Part shown: positions 43,641-53,249 of the stretch, one piece after another
Numbering within the stretch: position 1 is the first letter of the stretch
How the letters are laid out: every line of letters begins with the position of its first letter
Assembly: GCA_963989385.1 (NCBI GenBank)
Contig: OZ022509.1
Coordinates: forward strand, 50,174,271 to 50,238,270
Origin: Ctena decussata
Lineage: Eukaryota; Mollusca; Bivalvia; Lucinida; Lucinidae
DNA: 64,000 bases
Direction: 5' to 3'
Notes under the pieces: generated by a model
The model's input: only the letters and a program-made list of their open reading frames with translations
Databases searched by the model: none
Told to the model about the DNA's origin: nothing
Position numbers and translations under genes: made by a program

Positions 43641-43929
43641 CTCAATGTAAATATTGGAATGTAAACTACATTACGTTCCAATGGTTTACTATAGAGCTTT
43701 TCAGTAAGTGCACCAAGAATGTAAATATTTGACACAGTCTCCACATGATTTAATAATTATATAACATAAAATGCAATAAATTCAAGTGCTTAAAATAACA
43801 AAAATATTAGATATTTTCTCAGGTTTACAATGCTAAATACTACATGCATATAGTATTCTCCCGCTTTACTTCATAAAAATACATTTTATTATACAAGGAA
43901 ATTAATATAGAATAAACAGATAAATGTTA
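43641..43929. other. No gene seen
   Basis: AT-rich sequence without recognised content. Confidence 0.4.
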
Positions 43930-43990
43930 ATTAGGCCAAAAAAATGTCTTGTTTCCGGAAACGTCACCAAAAAATAGGGTCGGTAGGTAG
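43930..43990 (+). repeat. Candidate terminal motif, left copy
   Basis: AGGCCAAAAAAATGTC and TTTCCGGAAACG are followed by a GGGTCGGT word. The reverse complement of the same order appears at about 50720-50781, facing this copy. Confidence 0.5.
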
Positions 43991-44649
43991 GATTTTTTTT
44001 TTATAGAGAATTTTTAAAAAAAACTTCTCCAAACATTTTGCGCTAGATGCTAATAGGTTTTAGCATGTAATTTGTTAGTCTTTTCAGCTGTTGAACTAGC
44101 CTAGAGGTTTGATGCCTGCAGAAGCCCAGAGGACCTCATGGGAGATTATAGGATTTTCACCCGACTCCAGCATCTGCACTGCCCACCTTTGAGTCCCAGA
44201 ACACCAGACTCAACAGCTACTGGTTCAGCATTGCAGTAACAGTATTATGTCCAGGACATAATTATTCTCTTTCCATAGCAGTTCTGTCTACCACACAGTA
44301 GTACAGTTCCAGAAAGATGTTTTGGTGTTATCAGGAAGATACACTACTTTCAGACTGATCAGCTCGACAAACTAGAAAGAACTGCATCATTGTAAAAAGT
44401 TGACTGTAATAATCCTAAGTTTTTGGACAGACAGGCATGAGCAAACATTGTGGACCCAGATCAGACCGCTGATATTTTCTGCTGTAAAATGACATTCAAG
44501 ATTAAGGATTGTTGGTTTTAGATATCCAAATGTTTAGGAAAATTACGGTAGTTACGCTTTTATTCAAATGGTGTTATTAAATGAATAAAAAAAATCACTG
44601 AAGGAACAAAAACTTGTTTTATTTTTTATCAAGGCAGAAGAACAGATAC
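43991..44649. other. No gene seen
   Basis: Unassigned sequence between the left terminal motif and the next fold-back. Confidence 0.4.
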
Positions 44650-44786
44650 GGTACATACTTGATGATAATTGACCAATTCTCCATAAAAACCTATGTTGTG
44701 AGTGCTCATTAGTATTGCCTGACTGAGCACCCACAACATAGGTTTTATGCGAAAATTGTCCCTTAATTATCATCAAGTACTCACCT
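44650..44786. mobile_element. Fold-back element, about 137 bp
   Basis: The arms contain ACTTGATGATAATT and AATTATCATCAAGT at the outside, and AAAACCTATGTTGTG against CACAACATAGGTTTT inside. The loop is about 20 bp. Confidence 0.85.
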
Positions 44787-44969
44787 TATGTTTTTCCTGT
44801 TCAGTGTCAGAGGAAGCAATATGTTTCCCAATGGCTGAAAAGATCTGTGCTGTCAATATTTAATAGAAGTTGCAACAAAAACAATTTTCAGACTAGAGTG
44901 TTTTGACTAGAGTGTCATCAAACAGTGACAAAGAAAAATCTTAAACTTCCACAGCTGTGTTTCAATATT

Positions 44970-47277
44970 CTATTTCTTCACTGGCTTTGGCCTTGAACAA
45001 ACTGGCTTTAATCCCTTGGAAATACAGTCTGTGCAGGCTGGATGCACAGTCTTGAACTTTGCAAGTAGGTTTTCGTCTGAATCAGTATTCGGAGCTGCAC
45101 AATGACAGCACAGATCTTTTCTGCCGATATTGTAGTGTGAGCTGTAGTACGGCAGCTCAACTGGAGTCTGACAAGTAAGACCAAAACTTATGTGAACCTT
45201 TCCATGCAAAGTGTGGTTTGGTTCTGTAATGTAGGCACCACATGTATAGTCTGATTTACTTAAAAGTATTGCCAGAGAGGTTGACAATCTGTCTGTAAGC
45301 TTGCTTTTGCTATAAATTACTCTGGGTTTCCTGCAGTCCACACATTCTGTGGCATATCTGGCATTCTGGGCAGTATAGAGAGATGATTCTGCAGCAGTTG
45401 ACTTTGGATGCTCTTCCTCCGCGATAGGAGCTACTACAGCTGTTGCACCTCGCATGTAAGTCTTTGAGCCCTTACCTGCTTTGTATGAGGGTCTGTCCTC
45501 ATCAGTAGTTTCAGTGCCTTTAACATCCTCATATCCCTTAAAGTGTTCATCATCCTGCAGAACAGGATCAGGGAGCCATTCAAGAAATGCTGCGGATGTG
45601 GTTGGCTCTAGACAGCAAGCTCTGTCTTCACATTTTCTTACCTGGAAACAGTATTGTCTTTACCGGCAGTGGAGCTCAAGCCATCTTTGGTATGAAACTA
45701 CCTTAGCAGTGTGCTGCTTTTGCAGCTTTGAGATATCCTTCTCTAGGAATAACTCCCTCAAATACCTCTTGATAAGATCTACCTCTTCATCTGTTGCCGG
45801 ATCTGATACCTGAAACGGCTCTTCTTTCAGAGACAACCTTCGGAACCTATTTCCTATAAGAGCCTGTACAGGTTCAATAGAACTTACCCATTTTTGTTTC
45901 AGATCTGGTTGCTTGCTGATCATCTCTCTAATTTGACTCATGTTGTTTGCATTTTTGAACACACCATCATCTGACTCGCGTTCCAATGCACAATACTGAA
46001 CCCTAAATTTAGCAGGCCCATCACTCGCTCCGCTGGATTCACCCAGCTATTACCTGGTGCACATCTAGCAATAACTAATAAATCCAAGTCCAATTCCCTA
46101 AACAAGGCTATGCGTGCACACTTCACTGCTTCCAAAGTGTTTCTCTGATCAGTGCCACCATCGCTAAATTTCAGAACAGCTTTAGGATACTCACCTCTAG
46201 TCTTCAGGGCTCTAGCCAGAACAGCTGCATGTCTGAAAGGGGATGACTGCTGCTGTACTGAATCATTCACAACAATATTTACCTTGCCATCAACGAATGA
46301 CTTGTCAACATTTGAAGGTGTGTTGCACATAAGGTAAACTGAAGGAGTTAGAGAAGACTTATTCATGTCATGGTCAGCAGCAACTAAGGTGCTCGATACA
46401 GGGGCAATTGTTGTTGTTTTTTTTTTGCCTCTGACGCCAGTTGAGATTGGCAGGCCATGATTTCCAACAGGCAGTTTGGCTTTATCATCACAGCATACAG
46501 GCATTGCATGATTACCACTTTCGACAGCCTTGGCTCTCAAATATTTGAACATTGCTGCACAGAAATGTTGGTCCTCATGTTACTGTCTCAACTGGCGTCT
46601 CTGTATCTTGTATTGAACAGGAATTCTGCTAGTGAAGTTGAGAGCACTCTGGGTATAGGGATTCCGTGGGGTAAACTGCAACCTTACCAGAGCTTTAGAT
46701 TGAACCAGAGTACCCTCTGGGCATTTGCTGACAGTGTCTTGTATCATTTCATCAAGAGATATTCACTTAGATAAGTGGGCATCTCCATGCCGCCTTTCGT
46801 CAACTGCAGTCACTGTATCTACAACCTCAGTCAGCTTTTCAAACAATACATCAAATTTTTCAGAAGGCCTACCTACATTCAGCTCTCTCAAATCGGCTAC
46901 TAGACTTGTCTCTCCAATCGATATTAATCGCAATCGTTGCTGTGTTTCTGGGTGAGAGGTCTGAGATGCATCCATGGCTAACTCCTTATAAATGAAGTCA
47001 ACTAATGCAGACTTCAGTTTTGCCAAATTTGACAGCTTCTCTTTGAAATGCTTTCTCGGAAGCCGTGTATGATATTCTGGTAGACTATTTTCAACCTGTG
47101 CAACTATACGTAAAGGCTGAACCATGGAGTCCCTCCAACCTCAGTGCTCTTTGACTGCAGGTCTGGTGTTGGTTCAGGTGTGCATTGTATACACAACTTT
47201 ATAGTAGCGAAATTGAATAGATCCCCAAATGACATCATAGGGTCCACCTCTAGATTGTTGTTTGCATCAATGCTGGT
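44970..47277 (-). pseudogene. Decayed transposase-like gene with a D-D-E-like motif set and cysteine-rich end
   Basis: One frame, broken by a few lesions, gives a protein of roughly 750 residues. A splice-acceptor-like pyrimidine tract ending CAG (minus strand, 47278-47280) precedes ACCAGCATTGATGC, so the gene had an intron. Motifs: QFTPRNPYTQSALNFTSR (about 46620-46680), CCDDKAKLPVGN (about 46485), LKFSDGGTDQRNT (about 46150) and NPAERVMGLLNLGF (about 46010). These place D, D and E as in DDE nucleases; that role is an inference. The C-terminal part has CVDCRKPRVIYSKSK and CCHCAAP, likely zinc-binding. Lesions: frameshift about 47105, TGA about 46763, TAA at 46581-46583, frameshift about 45980 and TAA at 45660-45662. 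I recall similar repetitive proteins in cnidarians and molluscs but cannot name the superfamily. Confidence 0.75.
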
Positions 47278-47280
47278 CTG

Positions 47281-48000
47281 AAAGAGTAGAATGAAGGCAA
47301 AGGTCAGGACAAATAAAAGTACATACCGCCCGATAAACAATGAAGTTATACCATAAAAATGGCATAGGTTCCCCTTTACAATTGTCATTTTTGCAGCTGA
47401 AAAAATATGCGTTCTAACAGGCGTCTCAACGCAATGCGAAGATGGCTTTGAAAAAATGGCTTGGAAAAAAAACAACAGTCCAACCCTTAAAAAAATTGGG
47501 CAAAGGTTCCCCTGTATTTTGTACAAATAAAAATTGGGGTGTAAGGCAGAAGAGGGAAAAGTGTTGTTGTACATTAGCTAATAATGACAAGAGAGTCTGA
47601 CAGTGTCCAATGCACACCTTGAGTACAGCTTGCACTATCGAATGATCTAGTATGGACTACATTTCCATCTGCTGCTTAAAATCGCCTCAATGGGTTACTA
47701 ATATTTGTATTTAATCGGGGTGAATGGAAAACGAAAGTTGGAAACCGCAAACTCAAATTTTCGCTTATCGAGCACATAGCTGTGACTCTAAACCCCTTTT
47801 CACATGGGTGGAGTTCTTCTAAAACTGAATTCACTGAGCGCGAGTGCGTAACGCTTCTGATTACTGATTTTTCGTCGAAACATGCTGGCATTTCTCAATG
47901 AAAATCGCCAGCAACGACGACGCCATCTTGATGGAAGACACGATTGCAGTAATGGCGGTACGCGCCGTTTGGCTTGCTGGCTTACGCCGCGGGATTTGTA
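47281..48000. other. Upstream or intron region of the 44970-47277 relic
   Basis: It begins with the acceptor tract. No second exon recognised. Open frames on the minus strand here are unsupported. Confidence 0.4.
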
Positions 48001-48001
48001 T

Positions 48002-50634
48002 AACAAGAGGGCCATAATGGCCCTGGATCGCTCACCTGAGTATCCTGTGAACTTAACCTCAGAGACATCCATAATAGATAGAGTTTCACAAAGATTCAAT
48101 GGAAAATGAACCCTTTATTGTATACCTTAGGTTTTTATAAGATTTAACATAATGACCTTGTTTTTGACCCCACATAACCCAGTTTCAAAACTGGTCTAGA
48201 TTTCTTGGATATAAACATTCTGACAAAGTTCATGAATATCATATCAAAACTGTGCCCTCTAGAGCGTAAACAATGTTTCTCTAAGGTTTGACCTAGTGAC
48301 CTAATTTTTGACCAGACATGACCAAGTTGCACCCTTAGTCCAGATTTGTTGGAGATAAGCATTTTGACAAAGTCTCATGAAGATTAGAACAAAACTGTAT
48401 CCTCTAAAGCGTTCACATGGTTTTTCTAAGAACTGACTTAGTGACCTAGTTTTTGACCTGACATGGTCCAGTTTCAAATCAGGTCTAGATTTCATAAAAA
48501 AAACATTCTGACAAAGTTTCATGTAGATTATATCATAGAGTGTACACAATGTTTTTCTAAGATTTGACCTAGTGACCTAGATTTTAACCCCACAAGAATC
48601 AGATGCAGACTTGGTCTAGATTTCATAAAGATAAACATTCTGTCAAAGTTTCATGAAGATTGGATCATAACTGTGCCCTCTAGAGTGTGCACAAGATTTT
48701 TCTAAGATTGGACAAAGTGACCTAGTTTTTAACCCCACATGACCCAGTTTCAAAGTTGGTCTAGATTTCATGAAGATAAACATTCTGACCAAGTTTCATG
48801 ATGATTGAATCGTTACTGTGCCCTCTGAGTCATTCTAAGATTTATTTCTATTTTTAGCTCCAGCGGCCATTTTGTTCAGTGGAGTGAAACCATTTTAGCA
48901 ATTTTGGTAGAGGGTCTCCTAAGAAACATTTCTGTGAAATTATTTCAAAATCTACCAAGCAGTTTCGGAGAAGTCTTTTACAGGTTTTTCTATTTTTAGC
49001 TCTGGCGGCCATATTATTCAGCGGAGTGGAACCATTTGAGCACTTTTGGTAGAGGGTTTCCTAAGGAACATTTCTGTAAAATTATTTCAAAATCTGCCCA
49101 GCAGGTTTGGAGGAGAAGTCGTTTAAAGGTTTTTTCTATATTTAGCTCCGGAGGCCATATTGTTCAGTGGAGCGGAACGGCTTGAGCAATTTTGGTAGAG
49201 AGTACCCCAAGGAACATTTCTGTGAAATTATTTCAAAATCTGCCCAGCAGTTTTGGAGGAGAAGTCGTTTAAAGGTTTTTCTATTTTTAGCTCTGGCGGC
49301 CATTTTGTTCAGCGGAGCGTAAGCGTTTGAGCAATTTTGGTAGAGGGTCTCCTAAGGAACATTTCTGTGAAATTATTTCAAAATCTGCCCAGCAGGTTTA
49401 AAGGAGATGTCGTTTAAAGGTTTTTCTATTTTTAGCTTTGGCGGCCATTTTGTTCAGCGGAGCGGAACCGTTTGAGCAATTTTGGTAGATGGTCTCCTAA
49501 GGAACATTTCTGTGAAATTATTTCAAAATCTGCCCAGCAGGTTTAAAGGAGATGTCGTTTAAAGGTTTTTCTATTTTTAGCTCTGGCGGCCATTATAATC
49601 AGCGGAGCGGAACCGTTTGAGCAATTTTGGTAGATGGTCTCCTAAGGAACATTTCTGTGAAATTATTTCAAAATCTGCCCAGACGTTTTGGAGAAGTTGT
49701 TTAATGGTTTTTCTATTTTTAGCTCTGGCGGCCATTTTGTTCAGCGGAGCGAAACCGTTTGAGCAATTTTGGTACAGGGGTCTAAGGAACATATCTGTAA
49801 AATTATTCCAAAATCTGCCCAGCAGTTTCGGAGATGTCGTTTAAAGATTTTTTCTATATTTAGCTCTGGCGGCCATATTGTTCAGTGGAGCGGAACGGCT
49901 TGAGCAATTTTGGTAGAGAGTCCCCCCAAGGAACATTTCTGTGAAATTATTTCAAAATCTGCCCAGCAGTTTTGGAGGAGAAGTCGTTTAAAGGTTTTTC
50001 TATTTTTAGCTCTGGCGGCCATTTTGTTTAGCGGAGCGGAAACCTTTTAGCAATTTTGGTAGAAGGTCTCCTAAGGAACATTTCTGTGAAATTATTTCAA
50101 AATCTGCCCAGCAGTTTTGGAGGAGAAGTCGTTTAAAGGTTTCTCTATTTTTAGCTCTGGCGGCCATTTTGTTCAGCGGAGCGGAACCGTTTGAGCAAAT
50201 TCGGTAGAGGGTCTACTAAGGAACATTTCTGTGAAATTATTTCAAAATCGGCCCAGCAGTTTTGGAGGAGAAGTCGTTTAAAGGTTTTTCTATTTTTAGC
50301 TCTGGCGGCCATATTGTTCAGCGGAGCAGAACCGTTTGAGCAATTTTCGTAGAGAGTCCCCCAAGGAACATTTCTGTGAAATTATTATAAAATCTGCCCA
50401 GCAGTTTTGGAGGAGAAGTCGTTTAAAGGTTTTTCTATTTTTAGCTCTGGCGGCCATTTTGTTTAGCGGAGCGGAACCATTTGAGCAATTTTGGTAGTCC
50501 CCCAAGGAACATTTCTGTGAAATTATTTTAAAATCCGACAAGCAGTTTTGGAGAAGAAGTCGTTTAAAGCAAAAGTTGACGACGGACGCACGACGGACAA
50601 AGCTCACCTTGAGCACTTCGTGCTCAGGTGAGCT
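48002..50634 (-). mobile_element. Hairpin-ended element, family H1, longest copy (2.6 kb)
   Basis: The left end has the palindrome AGGGCCATAATGGCCCT and then CGCTCACCTGAG. About four to five 160-bp units with GACCTAGTGACCTAG follow. About twelve 140-145-bp units follow, each with TTTTTAGCTCTGGCGGCCAT, GGAACATTTCTGTGAAATTA and TCTGCCCAGCAG. Then come GACGACGGACGCACGACGG and the terminal hairpin at 50601-50634. Sense here is opposite to the copy at 26482. Confidence 0.85.
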
Positions 50635-50699
50635 AAAAACCGGGACTACCGAACTTGGACTACCGGCAAAAACGAAGGTTGCCGATTTTTACCGATAGC

Positions 50700-50781
50700 G
50701 AGGCGCCTGAAAAAAAATTCGAGTCGGGTCCAAAAAAAGGGGTCGGTCGGGTTTCCGGAAACTTGACATTTTTTTTGGCCT
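50700..50781 (-). repeat. Candidate terminal motif, right copy
   Basis: The minus strand reads AGGCCAAAAAAAATGTC, AGTTTCCGGAAACC and CGACCGACCCC, matching 43930-43990 in inverted orientation. Confidence 0.5.
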
Positions 50782-50801
50782 GAATATGTTGCTAAGTTAT
50801 T

Positions 50802-50854
50802 TACCCCCCCCCCCCTTCCTTCCCTTCCCTTCTCTCTCTCCCCCCCCCCCCCCC

Positions 50855-50889
<35 letters not shown>

Positions 50890-50890
50890 A
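50802..50890. repeat. Polypyrimidine and poly-A tract
   Basis: C-runs, a CCTT/CTCT stretch, a second C-run and about 33 A form an 85-bp strand-asymmetric tract. The open frame across it is an artefact of composition. Confidence 0.9.
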
Positions 50891-51001
50891 GAGCAGACGC
50901 TACCAAGACAAAGAAATCTTATTTCTACGGTACCATTTCAAATGTACAAAGCTTCAACTTAATCACTATTCTAAGTAAATATTTTATTTCTTTACACTAG
51001 G

Positions 51002-51226
51002 ATGAGTGACATTTCCAAGGACCCAACTTACGAGGACTTTTTAGAAATGACTCGCAGTGAACTGGAGGATTTCTTGGCTCCAAGAAATCTGAGCTGTAAT
51101 GGATCAAAACGTGAGCTAGTCGCGAGAGCATTTACGGCATGGGAACTGAAACTCCCTGTTAAGTTTTCTTATGAAAAGCTGCAATCCAAGCTTGGGATGG
51201 AAAAGACTAACTTTTCATGGAATTAA
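51002..51226 (+). pseudogene. SAP-domain exon-like start of the YqaJ relic
   Basis: 75 codons from ATG to stop. The pattern TRSELEDFLAPRNLSCNGSK fits the SAP helix-extended loop-helix. The ATG follows a pyrimidine-rich TTTATTTCTTTACACTAG, which also looks like a splice acceptor, so the true start may lie upstream. Coding homology continues after the stop in another frame. Confidence 0.75.
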
Positions 51227-51465
51227 AGATCCAAAGAGCTACCCAGAGATTGCATGGAAAAAAGATGTTAAACAACGGCCACTGCTCGACTTAGGAAAAC
51301 TCTGAGTATATAGACCGGAAAACATGAATTTGGATATGACTATATTGGAATATATAAAATACAAAAAGCATTTTCATATTTCAAAAGTGGATTTGTCAGT
51401 GCAATAGAGTCTGCTATAGAACCACAGCATGCTGATAGTCATTCTGCGTGCACGTGTGACTCCTT

Positions 51466-51625
51466 CGAGGTGTTAGAGATCAGCCACGAGAACTAGGGTT
51501 GCAGTGAAATCCAATGAAAGTCCTCTAACTGCCTGGTGACTCCTTCTCGAGGTGTTAGAAATCAGCCACGAGAACTTTGGGTTGCAGTGAAATCCAATGA
51601 AAGTCCTCTAACTGCCTGGTGCAGT
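51466..51625 (+). repeat. 82-bp two-copy duplication before the SWIM finger
   Basis: CGAGGTGTTAGA(G/A)ATCAGCC starts at 51466 and 51548. Only the second copy leads into CSC of the SWIM motif. Confidence 0.9.
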
Positions 51626-52597
51626 TGTACTACAGGCTTCGGAAAGACATGTAACCATGTCATATAAGTGTAATATAAGGTTGAACATGCCATCACTAAC
51701 GATTTTCATAAGCCGTACTGTACTGACATTAGTTGAAAATGGAATTATCAGACTCAAACGCAAATTATGCCTATGAAAATGAAGGACATGGACATTCATA
51801 CGACAGTCGTTTAAAAGTATCAAGTGCTGAAGAACGCTAAAATAAGAAGCAGCTGAAGCAAAAGTTCGACCCCCGTCGAGCAGGAGAGGACATGGTTAAA
51901 CCTAAAGTTATGGGCATGTTTCTGACTTCCCTGAGTGAAAAGTCTCCAAAGTCTGGTATATTTACTGGACTATCTCACCAAATTGGTTCCCAGCTTATAA
52001 GGCAGTTGCCTCCATCACTGGCTGAAATTGCTGAACAAATAGCCGCAAAAGGGAAAACAGAGACTAAAGCAGGTGTGACAAAAATGTTTTTTTGTAATCA
52101 CTTGGAGTTACTGATGATCAAATCAATCAAATTGAGGAGGCAACTAGGGATCAGTCACAGAGCGAGGTTTGGGCTAATCGGCGTAGGGGAAGAATAACTG
52201 CAGCTAAGTGTCACACGATATATACTAAAGTTAAGTCTATTGTGAGAACCCGAGCAAGGAGGCAGAAAATATCACCAATTGTGTCAGAATTAGTGTTTGG
52301 CGGCCCATCATTAGATACTATTGATGCAGTCAAGTTGGGAAGAGAACACGAGAAAGATGCTATGGAAGATTTTGTTCGCACTACCAGACCAAGGCATTCA
52401 AACCTAACTGTCAAGTCATGCGGACTTTATGTTCAAAAGGCTTTTCCATATATTACAGCCAGCCCAGACGAAATTGTAGTGTGTGACTATTGTAGCAAAG
52501 CCGTTGCTGAATTTAATGTCCATTTTACGATCCTAGGGAAAATATCAATAAGTCATTTAACAGACTTCCTTGGGGAGCGTGATGGATAAATTCACCT

Positions 52598-52748
52598 CAA
52601 ACTTCGCATAGATACTTAAGTTCAGTGCCAGATGGCAGTATCAAAGCTGAGCAAAAGCTTTTTTTTTGTGTTTGAACTTCGCATAGATACTTAAGTTCAG
52701 TGCCAGATGGCAGTATCAAAGCTGAGCAAATGCTTTTTTTGTGTTTGG
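52598..52748 (+). repeat. 75-bp two-copy duplication in the YqaJ relic
   Basis: ACTTCGCATAGATACTTAAG starts at 52601 and 52676. Confidence 0.92.
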
Positions 52749-52962
52749 ACTGGACAAGGAACACCATTTATTGAACTTATTAAGTTTGAAGGTACTTTCT
52801 GGCAAGGAGTTGATCATGAACTATGTTGTCAAGTTTCTTCTTGACATTCATATTATATACTACTGTCCAATATGCATTATACTGTGCCTAGATGAGGGTG
52901 AGATTGAAATGGATGAAGAAAATGTAGTCTGTTGTGACAAATGCGAGTTCCACTGGGGATGT

Positions 52963-52990
52963 TTTTTTTTTTTTTTTTTTTTTTTTTTTG
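52963..52990 (+). repeat. Poly-T run inside the PHD finger
   Basis: About 26 T encode a run of phenylalanine between the middle and last zinc ligands. This is typical of slippage in a dead gene. Confidence 0.9.
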
Positions 52991-53249
52991 AAATGGCAGC
53001 GTCCAATTTCACGTGCCCAGCATGCAAGGAAGGGCTAAAAAGACTCTAATGACAGTTGTGTACATAAAGGTCATTTATTGAACACTTGATTATTTTTAGT
53101 GTTACATGTCTATACATGTACCTTTTAAAAAGCTTTAGGCAACATCATATAGCTTTGAGAATCTAGATACGAAGTGGCTAAAATAAATTGCGCAGAGCAC
53201 AGCAAGACACAACTATGTCATCACACAATGCCAAACAAGTGTTTTCAGT

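Larger units (their letters stand above)
51002..53049 (+). pseudogene. SAP-SWIM-YqaJ-PHD protein relic
   Basis: YqaJ-type proteins are lambda-exonuclease-like DNA exonucleases. Domains in order: an intact SAP-like start from ATG at 51002 (LSCNGSKRELVARAF), a DNA-binding helix pair; a YIGIYKIQKAFSYFKSGF segment (about 51330-51400); a SWIM zinc finger (CSCTTGFGKTCNHVI, about 51620-51665); a YqaJ region with RRRGRITAAKCH (about 52180), KLGREHEKDAMEDF and KSCGLYVQ to ITASPDE (about 52420-52480); and a PHD finger with CCDKCEFHWGC and FTCPACKE (about 52940-53030). The expected E-x-K after ASPDG reads E-F-N, so the catalytic lysine is lost. Breaks: frameshifts, an 82-bp and a 75-bp duplication, and a T-run that expands the PHD. 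The gene is dead, but the architecture is clear. Confidence 0.85.

Noticed and set aside
45481..46955. Plus-strand open frames across 45.5-47.0 kb
   Set aside because: They are shadows of the minus-strand transposase-like relic, which carries the family motifs.
48144..48549. Minus-strand frames of 72-82 codons
   Set aside because: They are repeats of the H1 core and occur in every H1 copy in altered form.
50646..50906. An 86-codon minus-strand frame
   Set aside because: It is poly-phenylalanine and poly-glycine produced by homopolymer runs.
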